From Symsagittifera roscoffensis (Eukaryota; Xenacoelomorpha; Acoela; Convolutidae): 64,000 nt of DNA. The first letter of the stretch is position 1; each line of letters starts with the position of its first letter. Shown piece after piece: positions 1 through 12,015 of the stretch. The notes under the pieces were generated by a model. The model was given only the letters and a program-made list of their open reading frames with translations. It was not told the DNA's origin and did not search any database. The stretch spans positions 40,129,797 to 40,193,796 of the forward strand of contig NC_087071.1 of assembly GCF_963678635.1 (NCBI RefSeq), in the 5' to 3' direction. The translations under genes and the position numbers were made by a program.

Positions 1-122
1 AACCATTTCAATAAATTGTGCTGAATTTTGCGGGTGAAGAAAAAGTACAAATCCTTGTTGCTGTCACTTTCAGGAGAAGTGCAGTTTTTTTAATCAGCGA
101 AATGTTTGTAAAGATTTAAGGA
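1..122 (-). repeat. Partial copy of the array spacer
   Basis: This stretch matches about 4,075-4,196, which lies in the same position next to the next element copy. It shares the run reading GTGCTGAATTTT and the following AAAAAGTACAAAT. Because the window opens inside a spacer that is complete at 3,870-4,196, the head-to-tail array probably continues beyond the left edge. Read on the minus strand it has the same coding-like character as the full spacer. Confidence 0.7.
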
Positions 123-480
123 AGAAGTAAAAGAGTGAGCAGAAGTGGGTTGAGGGTGGTGGAAGAACCTTATGTTTTAAGATACAGAATTGAGCATCAG
201 GTCTCCCAGCTATGTTTTAAAATTTGGTGTAGAGTCCTAAATGTAATAATCTAGGGAAAAAGATTCGTAATGTTTGATGGTTTGCGTGATGATAAAGGAA
301 TGATAAAAAAAAGGTATTTTTGTATTTTCTCTAGTTTCATCGCAAAAACCTCGTCACGCGTTACGTAATTGGTAAACCTCAGTGGTCAATCACGTGTAGA
401 CTGTGGAAGGAAAGTATTATATTGTGTTTTTTGGCTCAAGGTAAGTCAATGCTAAGAGTTTTTGCGCAAAAGCTTGGCAT
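123..480. repeat. 3' terminal inverted repeat of array copy 1
   Basis: This is aligned by eye with the right TIR at 40,208-40,484 and the left TIR at 31,057-31,350. Shared landmarks are the G-rich block near the end (GTGGGTTGAGGGTGG), ATGTTTTAAGATA, and CACGCGTTACGTAATTGG. The G16 tract of the reference TIR has decayed here. Similarity continues inward past the part visible in the left TIR, through GTAAGTCAATG. Confidence 0.7.
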
Positions 481-609
481 TTTTGTCATAAAAACAAACT
501 CAAATTTTTCAGTAAAACTTGAAAAAACTTGATAAGATTTGGTATATCTTGACCTATTAAACATTTTGTTATTACTTAATCATACTTGATAAAACAGTAC
601 TCTGTTTAC

Positions 610-3600
610 CTAAAACTATGGTGAAACCTTCTGAAAATTTGCAATAGATTCATCGCCGAATGGCTCTAGGAATCTTTTAGTCAATCCCTTGCTGCTCAAC
701 TTCATTTTTTCTGATCTATTTTCATAGCAACAATAAAATTTGCTACATAAGCTTTTCCGTACAATTGAATTCTTCTTTAAAAATTCTAGGCTCTCGTTTA
801 TTGTGTTTCTTGTTAACGCTGCAACATGTTCGTGGAAGAAAATTCGTCTTTGAAACTGCAATAAATGAATCTCTGCATTCATTTTTGTCAATTTTTCTAG
901 TCATCTTCTTTGTTCGAACGAATAGAATCATACAAAAATTCCTGAGTAAGAGCTAAATACATCAAATTAGCGTCCATTTCAATTCCTCAAATTTATTTAG
1001 ATCAAAAAATTGTCAAAAAAAATTGTATTAAATCTCCAGCATTCTCATCTTTGCATACTGCAGAAGGAAAAAGTCGACACTTATGGGTTCTCTGTGCTCA
1101 ATTGTTGACTTTAGTAACTCAATCTCGTACAAATTTTTCTGAACAGTTATCAAGTGTTTGACGAGTGCTTCATTGATTGCTTTGTGAGTTTTCTTGTCTT
1201 TTAACTAACTTCTGTTGTATGTCTCGATATATCCAATATCTGGTAGCCGTAGGATCAAAAACCTAAAAATTTCATGGCTTCTGCAACAACTCCAGATAAA
1301 GAGTTCTCGTCCCCTTCCCTTCTAGAATCAACAACTGGCTGGAAATCTTGTTGTAGGAAGCAGTAATCTTTTGTTAAGTGTAAGCCAAGTTCTCTAAAGA
1401 AATTGAAGAGAGGAGTAATGGCAGAGCCATTTTCTAGTTTGGAACTAGATATTAGCATTCTTTTAGGTAGGATCATTTTGAACGGCATAATTTTGAAATA
1501 ATAGTTTCTTCTAACTTCAGTAATTCTAAAAATTTGAGAATAATGAACAAACTGCTTTTCAGTTCATCTGAAACACTTAAGTGACATTTAATATAGTCAT
1601 AAAAAGATCCATCTTTTGTTTTTTTCCAATAAAAATTCAGTAGAGAGAAATTTTTTTTTAGAGAAAACAGGTTCGCAAATGATTCTTAAATTTTCATTTG
1701 TTTTGACGTTTTGCCACAACTCACATTTCCTTATCATCTCGAGTTTGTGTCCTTTTTCACGAATATAGTCCTGCGTCAAATCATTCAACTCCCACCTTTT
1801 GTTTCCGTTCTCAATATCTTCACCGCTCAGGCACAGAAGTGGTAATAGCTTTCCATATCTTTAAACACCATTTTGCAGTATCCATCTACAACAGAAAACA
1901 GTAATTGTTTTATTTCCAGACGTGTGGAAACACATATTTGCAATCTGGTCTTGTTTTTTTATAAAAAAGACATGACTTTTTTCTCAAAGATGCGAGATTG
2001 GTTGTGTCTAGCCTGAAGTATCTGCAAATATCGGAATATAATTCTCATTATGTGAACAATCTTGTTGACATATATTGACACATTGATTAGGGGTAAAGCT
2101 GGATCGCATCAACTCCAACGATTGATTTGCAAATAATTGCTGAATTCTGATTAAGGTTTCGTCCACAACAGCTTTTCGCGTGAAAACAATTGATAGTCCA
2201 CCCATCATGTCCTCCTTAATTTTCACTCACAAGCTTTATCAATTTGACAAAAAGCGTAGAATTTTTCCTTGGTAATTTTGTCAGACAAATGAATGCCAGA
2301 TTTTGAAGAGTACGAAAGTCTTTTTGTCTCACTTGCTTTATAGCTTTCGAGAAAAGAGTCTTAAGATGTTGCCCCACCCAAAAAATTCATGATATTCAGA
2401 AACTGTTTGACTGCAAACTTGAAGTACATCAAATTGTTAGCCTTTTTGATAATCATTGGTTGAGTTTCTTTATCATTAATTAAGTAGTCAATCAGATGGC
2501 TCTTGATCTAGTGTAAATCATTTTGACCACTATTAAATCCTAATACACGTGACGTGTTAATATACCTCTCCAGGTTTTTGTTTCAAATCAATCAGCTGAT
2601 TTTTCTGCATCCTCAAAAACTGGGTTGACCTATCAGTTTCCTCTGTGTCTTCTGCACATTCTTCTTCCTTTTCAATGTTTTTAGTTGGATGGTTTCGAAT
2701 TCTTTCACTCAACTCCGGTAAAAAATTTGACGTCCGCTATTCTACTACGTTTTCCTTATCTAGAAATTTAGTTCTCATTTTGAGCCTACTTTTTTCTGCC
2801 AAAAAATCAAAATTGATTCAAAAATATATAATAAGCTTTTGGGCTTCCTTGCTACAAAGAAAAATTTGTCCATCTATCAGTTTTGAGGATTTTGATGCAG
2901 ACATTAGAACGTGTTCTCCAATCCAAATTGCTGTTGTGTAGATTTCAGCTCGTCTGTCGGAGCACATTGTGAATCAAAATCGAAAAGGCTACATTGTTGA
3001 ATACTTTGTTATCTTTTGAAACTGAGATATTGAAAACGTCCAAATTTTCAAACAGCGTTTCTTGAAGTGTGTTTACTTTTATTGGGTAAATGTGTCGCAC
3101 TCCGTCTTAAATTTGATAAATTCTCTGTTGAAATTATTTGACCTGTATAAAAAAACCACCAGAACTAGGGCATCGAAAACACTTGAAAAAAAACTATCAT
3201 CATCGTTTATATGAAAGATATGATTGGTGAATCACAATAGTTAGACTGTTTTGTCAAACCTTCAATTAGCTAGACGAGCCAATTCTCCGACGTGATCTTG
3301 TACATCAAAATCTAATTTAACGATGTTGCATCCAATCATTTCTTCAATAAGAGGTAAACCTTCAACGCGAACTCCTTGAAACTTTTAAAGATCGTGTCCA
3401 GACTTGGATTAAAACTCATTTCAAATAAAGTATTTTTTGTGTGCGTAGTAAATCCGATGTTTTTCTTTTCGACATTAGGAAGATCAAATCTGAAGCAATA
3501 ATTATTTTTGCTACGGAATCCAGCTTATTGATTACTTCATCCAGGTTTTCATTGATTACTGTAGTATCTACCATAGACATTCGGAAGTTGATTGTTTTAT

Positions 3601-3778
3601 GCCTCCAGTTTTCCATTTCTGTATCTTTGAGCTTCTCTCCTTCTTCCCCTTCCTCTTCCATTTTGTTCAAGTCTGTATCACCTGATTTCCGTTGCTTAGC
3701 TCTAGGTTCCCTTCTCCGGTATTGATGGAGAGAGTAGTAACTCGGAAACTCCTTCTCACGAGACGAACAAACCTTCAA
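610..3778 (-). pseudogene. Protein-primed family-B DNA polymerase (PolB), array copy 1
   Basis: This is a broken PolB of the DNA_pol_B_2 class, which replicates Polinton-type elements by protein priming. Reading from 3,778 downward, it begins in the zinc-finger linker (residues SYYSLHQYRRREP), then an acidic coiled stretch. The palm motif A region near 2,070-2,130 reads GVDAIQLYP with the catalytic Asp kept, and is followed at once by an in-frame stop. A pre-motif B segment (VVDSRREGDEN) sits near 1,310-1,340. The Cys-rich C-terminal region is at about 610-930 (RTCCS, then FYCCY). Frames change many times, so it cannot be expressed. The same gene recurs at 4,480-6,715 (minus) and 34,699-39,813 (plus), and the protein family is assigned from these mutually consistent segments. 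Confidence 0.8.
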
Positions 3779-3869
3779 CTACACTCAAAGCTAACAAATA
3801 GCCTGCTGACTGGATGATCTATTCCGTATCTTGATCATTTCCACCTTATCACCTGACATGTCTACTACT
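3779..3869. repeat. 5' terminal inverted repeat remnant of array copy 1
   Basis: Read outward this ends in CTACTACT at 3,869. It contains GATGATCTATTCCGTATCTT, which matches GATGATCTATTCCCTATCTT in the right TIR of the nested element. Only about 90 bases remain before the PolB reading frame begins, which marks a large internal deletion. Confidence 0.65.
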
Positions 3870-4196
3870 CACTGGGCAAGGTTCACTAATACCAATGGTC
3901 GTTTTCGTTTTCTAGCATACCAGGTGACAATAGCATCCTTGAAAGTTTTATCAGCGAAACAATCCATATCAGTGAAGCAATAAGTCGTGCATCCAGAATT
4001 TTTCATTAGTAAATTAAAACAAGACTCATTTGATTCCGTCATTAATTCATTCCTGAGTTCAGACTAGTCTTTCAATCATTTCAACAAACTGTGCTGAATT
4101 TTTTGGGTTATGAAAAAGTACAAATTCTTGTTCCTGTCACTTTCAAATGCGAAAGTGCAGTTTTTTGAATCAGCGAATTGTTTGTAGACTTAAGGG
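3870..4196 (-). other. Array spacer with coding character, product unknown
   Basis: This 327-bp segment separates two element copies in the array, and its start recurs at 1-122. On the minus strand it holds an open stretch with non-random composition, including CTTYCFTDMDCFADKTF and WYARKRKRPLVLVNLAQ, that runs into the terminus of copy 1. I do not recognise the protein. It may be a fragment of a larger gene into which an ancestral element inserted, later amplified together with the element. It may instead be part of the element, with the TIRs internal to a longer unit. Confidence 0.5.
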
Positions 4197-4479
4197 AGAA
4201 GTAAAAGAGTGAGCAGAAGTGGGTAGAGGGTTGTGGACGAACCTCATGTTTTAAGATAGAAAATTGAGCATCAGGTCTCACAACTATGTATTAACAATGA
4301 ATTCAGAGTCTTAAATGTACTAATCTAGGGAATAAGATTGTTAATGTTTTCTGGTTTGTGTGATGGTAAGGGAGTGTTAAGAAAATGGTATTTTTGTATA
4401 TTCTCTAGTTTTATCGCAAAAGTCTCGGAGCGCGTTACGTAATTGATAAACCTCAATGGTCAGACTTATTACAACAGTA

Positions 4480-6715
4480 TTTTGTCTGCCTAAAACTATG
4501 CTGAAACCTTCTGAAACCTCAAAAAAACACAAAAAAATTGACATTCATTTTTTTGAATTTTTGCCAAAACTCACATTTCCACATAATCTCGAGTTTGTGT
4601 CCTTTTTCGCGAATATAGTCCTGCGTCAAATCATCCATCTCTCACATTTTGTTTCTGTTCTCAAGATCTTCACGGCTAAAAGAGCGACGAGTTTCCTGAC
4701 AGTCACAGAAGTGGTAATAGCATTCCATATCTTTAAACACCATTTTGCAGTGATCGCAATATCCATCTAGAATAAAAAACAGTAATTTTTTTATTTCCAG
4801 ACGCGTGTAAACACATGTTTGCAATCTGGTCTTGTTTCTCATTAAAAAGACATGATCGTTTTCTCAAAGATGCGAGATTGGTTGTGTACGGCATATCGGA
4901 ATAAAATGCCCATCATGTGAACAATTGTGTTGACATATATTGACACATTGATAAGGGTAAAGCTGGATCGCAGCAATTCCAACGATTGATTTGCAAATAT
5001 TTGCTGAATCCCTGATGAAGGTTTTGTCCACAACAGCTTTTTGCGTGAAAACAATTGATGGTCCACCCATCATGTCCTCTCTAATTTTCTCTCACAACTT
5101 TTATCAACTTGACAAAATGTGTGTAATGTTTCATTGGTTGTTTTGTGCAGTCAAATAAGCGCCAGATTTAGAAGAGTACAAAAGCCTTTTTGTCTCACTT
5201 CCTTAATAACTTTCGAGACAGGAGTCTTAAGATTGTTGCTCCACCCAAAAATTTCATAAAATTTAGAAATTTTTTGTCTGCAAACTTGAAGAACATCAAA
5301 TTGTTAGCCTTTTTGATAACCATTGGTTGAGTTTCTTTATCATGAATTAAGTAGTCAATCAAACCTCTCCAGGTTTTTGTTTCAAATCAATCAGCTGATT
5401 TTTCTGCATCCTCAAAAACTGGGTTTCCTGTGTGTCTTCTGCACATTCATCTTCACTTTCAATGTTTTCAGGTGGATGGTTTTGACATCTTTCACTCAAT
5501 TCCAGAAAAATTTTACACATCCACTATTTTACTACTTTTTTCTGATCTTGAAATTTAATTCTCATTTTGAGCCTACTTTTCTCTGCCAACAATTCAAAAT
5601 TGATTTAAAAATCTTTAATAAGTTTTTGCGGGTCCTTGTTACAAAAAAAAATGGTTTATCTATCACTTTCGAGGATATTGATGCAGAATTGGAACTTGCT
5701 TTCTACTCCAAATTGTTGTTTGGGTAGATTTCAGTTCGTCTGTTAGAACACATTTTGAATCAAAATCGAAAACGGCTACATTGTTGGATACTTAATTTTT
5801 TCGAAACTGAGATATTGATATCTTCCAACTTTTCAAATAGCGTTTCTTGAATCTTGTTTACCTTTATTGGGTAAATGTGTCGAACTCGATCTTACATTTG
5901 ATTAGTTTTTTGTTGAAATAGTTTGACTTGTTTAAAAAACCACAGAACTAGGGCATCGAAAACACTTGAAAAAAAATATCATCATTGTTTATATGAAAGA
6001 TATGATTGGTGAACCACCATAGTTAGACTGTTTTGTCAAACCTTCCATTAGCTAGACGAGCCAATTCTCCGACGTGATCTTGTACATCAAAATCGAATTT
6101 AACGATGTTGCATCCGATCACTTCTTCAATAAGAGGTAAACCTTCAACGCGAATTCCTTGAAACTTTTAAAGATCGTGTCCAGACTTGGATTAAAACTCA
6201 ATTCAAACAAAGTATATTTTTGTGTTAGTAGTAATACCGATATTTTCCAGTTTCCACATTAAGAAGATCAAATCTAAAGCAATATTGTTTTTTTTCTGCG
6301 GATTCCAGCTTATTGATTACTTCATCCAGATTTTCGTTAATTACTGTAGTTTCTAACATAGACATTTGATTTTTTCTCCTTCTTATCCTTCCTCTTTCAT
6401 CTTGATAAAGTCTGTATCACTTAGTTTTTGATGCTTAGCTCCAGGTTCCTTTCTCTTATATTGATGGAGAGAGTAGTAACTCGGAAACTCCTTCTCACGA
6501 GAAGAACAAACCGTCGACTGCTTGGAAACTGATGTAGCATGCTTCCTAGCCATTGAATAGTTCATTTCATGCTGATTGTAAGTAAAATAATTACAATCTC
6601 GACAAGATTTAACTCCTTATTTTGATGTCGATCTGCCTTTTGACCAACACACATGTTTTCAAAGTCTCCAAACTTCTCATTCTCCTTTCGATTATGAGCA
6701 GGCATTATCTAAAAA
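4480..6715 (-). pseudogene. Protein-primed family-B DNA polymerase (PolB), array copy 2
   Basis: The start codon complement lies at 6,713-6,715, directly after a splice-acceptor-like TTTTTAG. This is the same arrangement as in the plus-strand copies at 32,334 and 34,699. The N-terminal zinc-finger region (YFTYNQHEMNY) and the linker (SYYSLHQYKRKEP, 6,383-6,565) follow with frameshifts. At motif A (about 4,960-5,010) the sequence reads GIAAIQLYPY, so the first catalytic Asp has become Ala. The palm motifs B and C are missing through the internal deletion. It is a dead copy, recognisable only because two other copies align to it. Confidence 0.8.
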
Positions 6716-6989
6716 CCAGAAAAACATAAAGTGAGACTTTAAAATTTTTTTAATTTGAAGTACAAATTTAATCAATGAAAACCCTATTTTTTCTTTTTAA
6801 AAAAACTAGATGTAAGTTTTTGAAGTTAAATTGATTTGACAGTTTCTGATTGGCAAACAAAACTGATGATTAAACCCAAAATAACGTAATTTTTCTATCA
6901 AAAAAACATCATATTTATTCTTTTATGGGCTTGACGTTTTTTCTTGTATACAATTGACATCAAAATCTACACAAAAGTTTTTTTTTACT

Positions 6990-7070
6990 GCAACGATGTC
7001 ATTCCTAGTTAAGAAGTGACGTCACTGCCCACGTAAATTTCATTCAATGGTAATGACGTCATTGCCCACT
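6990..7070 (-). promoter_or_regulatory. CRE/ATF-site cluster upstream of PolB copy 2
   Basis: Two perfect TGACGTCA palindromes lie at 7,017-7,024 and 7,054-7,061, and a decayed third site (CGATGTCA) lies at about 6,994. They sit 300-350 bp upstream of the PolB start, the same order and distance as in the plus-strand copies at 31,970-32,147 and 34,335-34,512. The TATA box and the fourth site of those copies are degraded here. TGACGTCA is the consensus for CREB/ATF bZIP factors, and the regulatory role is inferred. Confidence 0.55.
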
Positions 7071-7394
7071 AAAACTTCCTTCGAAAGTTCTAGCATTTTC
7101 CGGAAACACATTCAACCGATCAGATATCAGTTTCTAGACCTAACTTTGGATGAAATGTAATCACTATTTGAAAAATGTCAAAAAAAAAATTTGATTTACT
7201 CAAGAAAAAGGAAAATAGCTGCAAATTCCTACTTTTTTACAAGTTTTTGGACGTTTATATTGTCCAAAGTATAAATCTGTGACTATGTAAAGGTTTATTT
7301 AGGACTGCATACTCAATTAAAGATTTTATTTTGAACAGAGTTTTGCGTATCAAAGCTTTAGTTTTACCACTGAGTTACACCTGACAAGAATTGA

Positions 7395-8345
7395 CATTTT
7401 TTTAAATTTAGAAAATTTGAAGTTAACCAAGAACTCAAATAAAAATAATTCAAACACTTTATTTATTCCTTTCCCCATTTCCAAATTTTTCAAAACTCCC
7501 CAGCAAAGTTCTTTAACCCCTCATTTCTCTAAAATATTTCAAAGTACAGAATCTTGCATGATTAACTTTGGTATGAGCCTTGTTTGGGTATATTCATCAA
7601 CTTCGAGCTTTCCTCTCAAATCCACATCCAAGTCAAAGAAATTGTCTATCTCCTGAAAAGTCAGCATTTTTCATTTGTTTTATACAAAAATTCAAATGAG
7701 CGATGAGAAAACTTGGAGAAATGCTACTCGTTTCTTTTTTCTTTCTTTTGTTACTTATATCGGCATTATTTCTAGTTTTTATAGCAACACCTTATGTTCA
7801 TTTTTTTTCTCTTTTTTGTGTATTTTTACTTAATTGGAAGATTTAGGTCCTTAAACTGTAAGAATTTGTCTTATTGGAAACGCCACCATAAGATAAACGA
7901 ACCTTTTTTTGTGATTGCAAATGACAAAAAATTCTTAAAATGAGACTTTTATCTGATTTGATAAGACTTTTTTTATCAAAAATTGCCTAAAAAGAAACTG
8001 AATTTTGAATAGAAACGACTTGCATTCAAACACGGAAAATCTACTCTGATTGGTTTAAACCACACACTCTCAGTCACTTCTCATTTCAACTTGCTCCTTA
8101 GTATGATTTTTTCAGTTCATAAAATCAAAATTAGGTACTCGGTCGAGTTTTTTTTTAACCAGAAATGATGACAATCAAGGGTGAGTCTCTGGAATTTTCT
8201 TGGCTCGATTAGAAGTCCCAATTCAAGTGTGGCAAATGATCAAAATTATGAGGAGAGACTTCCAGGAGCATCGCGGAAAATCAGATTGGAACGATGGGAT
8301 TTATCTCACAGATAGCAGAACAAGTTGAAATGGACTATCCCGGGG
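7395..8345. repeat. Dispersed repeat, copy at 7.4 kb
   Basis: This block resembles 61,270-61,985 in the same orientation and 33,465-33,900 in inverse orientation. Shared landmarks include CTTGCATGAT, ATGAGAAAACTTG, TTTTTTGTGTA followed by a T-rich AATTGGAAGATTTA, and AGTCTCTGG with an ATCCCAAT-like continuation. In the nested element the inverted copy forms part of the 5' leader, so the repeat probably belongs to the PolB-only element family. I see no protein in it. Confidence 0.65.
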
Positions 8346-8350
8346 TTCCT

Positions 8351-10391
8351 GAATCCTGACTTCCTTTACCACCGGAGATTTTGATAGGTTTCTGAACCAT
8401 GGAATCCAGTGAGCGGACCATCAAGTGAACCACCGGCAATAGAGGCAAAACCATCATGAGAAATTGCTAATTTTGAGAACTCAGCTGCTCGACAGCTCAC
8501 AGCTCTTTGATTTGTATTTTTTGTGTTTGTCGTCTTAAAAATTAGTTTTTTTTTCATGAATTATGTATATTTTTAAGAGATAGGAGCAAAAAACACAAAA
8601 AAAAATAAATTTAACCAAAAAGTCATGAAATAGTTTAAAAAAAAAACATTTTTGCACACGGATTAAGAAGTTCTTTTAGTTTTGCAATTTGCAAAAAATT
8701 TCACAACGTTTTTTTTTTCAAAATGGTGAAAAGTTAAAACAACTTAAACGTGTTGTAAAAACTTTCAGATCACTTTTTGCACAAAAGATAGCAAGAAATG
8801 ATAACGTTTTTCGCCCCTCGCTTTAAGGAAAATCTCGCATTTCGAGAAAGACGACTTCACTAAATCTTTTCGCATTTTTTTCTTGCATCTCAATAACTAA
8901 AGATTTTGAGTTTCTCTGTTCTAAATTTGATCGTCAAGAAATCATTTTTTTTGCTTGTATCATGTTTTAAAACCTCAAATGAGCAATTTAATAAGATAGG
9001 GAAAAGCGCTCAAAGTCAACCATTTTGAAATTTTCCTAGCAAATATTTAACATCATTTTTTTTCAAAAAAACTTTTGCGTTTTTTTTGCATGTGCAAAAG
9101 AAAAATGAAGTGAAGTTTTTACTTATTTTTTTTGTTTGAAAACACAAAAAACTTGCATCAACTTTAAGAAAATCATTAAAAAAATTCGCACAGTTAATAG
9201 AAAAACTCAAAACAAAATTTGCATCTTGTAATTAATATATTCATCATTCATTTGAAAAAATCAAAAACAAACTCAAATCGAACTCATGTTAAAAGTAAAT
9301 CAACTTAGGCGATAAAAAAATTTTTATTTCGGATTAGTACTTATTTCGGATTAATCAAATATTTAGTTATTAACACATAAATTGACACGATCACTATTTA
9401 AAGATCCATAACCATAAATGAAACAATCAACAATTTCCAACAAATCAGACTCATACTTTGAGTTTTGAACTTTCGAATCCTTTCCAAGAAAAGTGATCTA
9501 AGAGTCTGGGTAGACGCAAGCTTCTGGATAGAGCTGAGATGATGTCTTTTGATTTTTTTTTCGGAGAATGCGTTTCTTTAAGACACTGGTTATTTTTTCT
9601 AGTATTCTAAATTTTAAGTTGTAATATACTCCTCAATTCAATTGATAAAAAAATTCACGTCTTGATCAAACAATATTGGAACAAAATCTGTATTCGTACA
9701 AAAAAAAACACAGTCAACAATTTGGTAAGTGAAATGATAGTCATCTAATCTTTGCAAGGTTTGATCGAGAGATGATTAAATGATTACTAAAAAAGATTTG
9801 CAATTATCCAAGGAGCAGATTTATGGGTGGTCAGATACAGAGTAGTCTTGAGTAACAATGAACTCTTTGTAGAACGTTTTCAGACAGAGATGAAAGGAGT
9901 AGTTGCATTGTAGTTCGAACAGTTTGGGTAACAAGTTTATCAAATACAGTCGGTTATATTTTACCTTCTCCCAAAATTTCCATAAAACTTCGCCCAGAGA
10001 AGAAGTTTTTTTCGGATCATGTCCAAGTGGTTCTGAAAACACTTTTTTTTTTGTTTGGTTAAAATTTAAAAATTGATACAACTATACCCATCTTTGTCAG
10101 AAATTTCTACTTTTAACAACATCATCAAACTCTCTATAGACAAATAAAAAGAAATACCTTAAATTGATCCAAGGATTTGATAGCAAACTGATTGAAACCC
10201 TTCCCAACAACAGAACAAAAAACTTATTAGTTTTTGATGACTCATGTGAAGACATTTCAAATTCTAAGCAGTATGTAAAAATTGCTACAATTGGAAGACG
10301 CAGGGCACTGAATACAATATAAATTAAGCATAACTTGATTCATCAAAGCAAATTGGGAAGAGTTGTAGAATTACAAAATACACGCTAAGTC
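8351..10391. other. AT-rich stretch without recognisable genes
   Basis: About 2 kb of A/T homopolymer-rich sequence. The longest open frames (under 90 codons) have low-complexity Lys/Phe/Asn composition typical of random AT-rich DNA. Nothing supported beyond that was seen. Confidence 0.6.
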
Positions 10392-10409
10392 TTGTTCAAA
10401 TCACTGATT

Positions 10410-10835
10410 ATTGTTTTTCAAATCAGAACATGGAGTCAACAATTAGGTCTCGGATCTCAATTAAAAGAGTGGTACCAAGATGCAACATCTATTCCTAATG
10501 GTCCTTTACTTATTGATTTAACTCCAAAAACAGTTCATTTGCGAAGATTTTGCACAAACAGTGGTTCAGTTCCATCAAAAAAATTTTACCATCAGGAAAA
10601 GGAACTAAGTTGGAGCTATGAGCATACAATACGTCTCTATACTCCAATTATTCAAACATTTTTCGAAAACTTTAAAAACAACTCAACTTCCACTGCCCAA
10701 AAAATTTCAATCAGTTCCTCGACGGATTTCTAGTGAATTTGCAACAAAAGGATCTTCAGGATCGACGAAAAAAGACTTAGTAAATTATCAGATTAAAAAT
10801 ATGAGAACTCCTTGGAAGGACAACTTCACTGCATA
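10410..10835 (+). pseudogene. Polinton packaging ATPase, C-terminal fragment
   Basis: The open stretch at about 10,430-10,720 contains LLIDLTPKT, then LRRF and a VPSKKFY-like segment. These match in order LLIDLDPKT, CLRY and VPSSPTIF in the ATPase at 22,585-22,782. The family is the A32/FtsK-like genome-packaging ATPase of Polintons. Only the C-terminal third is present, with no Walker A, and the frame shifts near 10,640. It lies about 12 kb from the fuller copy and belongs to another, mostly lost Polinton. Confidence 0.6.
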
Positions 10836-11983
10836 AAGGGAGAACTATTTTATGCTCGCCTAAAAGCTTACAACTAAAATCTCTTATCATGCCTTTTGTC
10901 ATTAGAAAGTTGACATAGTAAGGACCAGTTTGTTATAATTCCGTACTCAGTTTATCAATCACAATTTACCCTTCCAAGAAAAAAAGTGGAACAATAGCAA
11001 GAAAAAGAGGAGAATTTTTTTTGAATCTAATTACAGTGCCACAAATTCGAAATTGAGAACGGCAAATAATAAGAATCTTATTGATATAATTTTGATTTCT
11101 CCTAGAATTAAGCTAAGTCAGTCGGAATATATTGTATTAGGTAATCGAGACAAAAAACAATCTATTGACGACGTTGTGTGTACACTAAGGTAAGAAAACA
11201 CCGACTTTCGAGATATTTACTCTCTCAGTTTGGAAGTCACTCATATGTCACCTAAACTGTTATCAACCAGAGTGTCAAACCGAAAAAACTGAGGAATTTG
11301 AAACCCTTTCAAAATCTGAAAAGGTAAGTCCTAGCAGATTGTTTTCCACGATTAGAGCAGCGTAGCGAAACTTGAGTAAAGCAAGCGGTTCATCCAAAAA
11401 GATTAAAGAAAAATTTTTACAAACCAAGACATCGTATAAAAACTGGGTCCTCCAGTCGGACGTTTGCGAAGGTTGCAAGCTTTTTCAAAACATTTCATTG
11501 AAATTGGTTGTAAGTATCTGACTTTTTTGGACAAATGGCGAGTCAAAATGGAGTCAATATTTTGTAGGCTCCTTGTGATGTTGTTTCGCGATTTGTCAGA
11601 GTTCAGCAACGAAAAAAAAATCCAAAGACACTTGGCAGGCTATGAAAAAAAAAAGATTTCTCGAAGAAAAACTCCTGAAAAACTTGGCGTTGATATAAGA
11701 ACAGAAAATACGGAATTTTTCAAAAAAATTTGCAAAGCGAAAAACATTGAAGTTTACTGAACAATGATTGAAAAAAAAGCTGGATTTGCAGAGAGAGCTT
11801 TTCAATCAACAAAACACATAAATTTTTGCTACATTGAAGATAAGGGTAACAATTCGTTCTCAAGTTAACTCAATTTGTGTCTAAAACAGATTGTCGACTC
11901 AATAGATATCTACTGATTTCTTCTCAACACTAAACAAAAAACCTCTAACAAGAGTAGTTTAGATATACGACACTGGGATGGGG
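10836..11983. other. AT-rich stretch with weak coding traces
   Basis: A short open stretch near 11,030-11,190 (containing IDIILISPRIKLSQ) and a 98-codon Lys-rich frame at 11,464-11,760 are the only candidates. They follow the ATPase fragment and could be remnants of neighbouring Polinton genes, but I recognise neither. Confidence 0.35.
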
Positions 11984-11999
11984 GTGATCCCTACAGGGA
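11984..11999. other. Short palindrome GATCCCT-AC-AGGGATC
   Basis: A perfect 7-bp inverted repeat around a 2-bp centre lies just before the minisatellite, and its GATCCCT arm is also the core word of each minisatellite unit. It may be the seed from which the array expanded. Confidence 0.6.
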
Positions 12000-12015
12000 T
12001 CATTGGGTATAGATC

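Larger units (their letters stand above)
123..3869 (-). mobile_element. Decayed PolB-only TIR element, array copy 1
   Basis: The element lies in reverse orientation. Its outer 24 bases at 123-146 align without gaps, with mismatches, to the right end of the well-bounded element at 31,057-40,484. The subterminal sequence to about 480 matches the same TIR, including the TGATGGTTTGCGTGATG segment. The other end falls at 3,869, where CTACTACT faces outward as in the reference termini. Between the ends only a PolB gene can be recognised. Compared with the reference element, the whole 5' half (promoter, intron and first zinc finger) is deleted, so the 5' TIR is joined almost directly to PolB at about 3,779. 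No 6-bp target duplication could be matched at these ends. Confidence 0.7.
4197..8350 (-). mobile_element. Decayed PolB-only TIR element, array copy 2
   Basis: The 3' end at 4,197-4,220 repeats the terminus at 123-146, an offset of 4,074 bases. The copy then runs through PolB, its promoter at about 6,990-7,070, a conserved 5' leader to about 7,515, and the dispersed repeat at 7,395-8,345. No 5' TIR was found, so the right boundary is approximate. Compared with copy 1 it keeps the 5' half, but it has lost about 1.06 kb of the palm and C-terminal region, corresponding to 620-1,680 in copy 1. Confidence 0.65.

Noticed and set aside
123-4196. A 6-bp target duplication for array copy 1.
   Set aside because: The bases next to the two ends do not match, so no duplication can be claimed.
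10392-10733. A plus-strand frame that could be called a new host gene.
   Set aside because: Its conserved words line up with the C-terminal part of the Polinton ATPase at 22.6-22.8 kb, so it is an element fragment.
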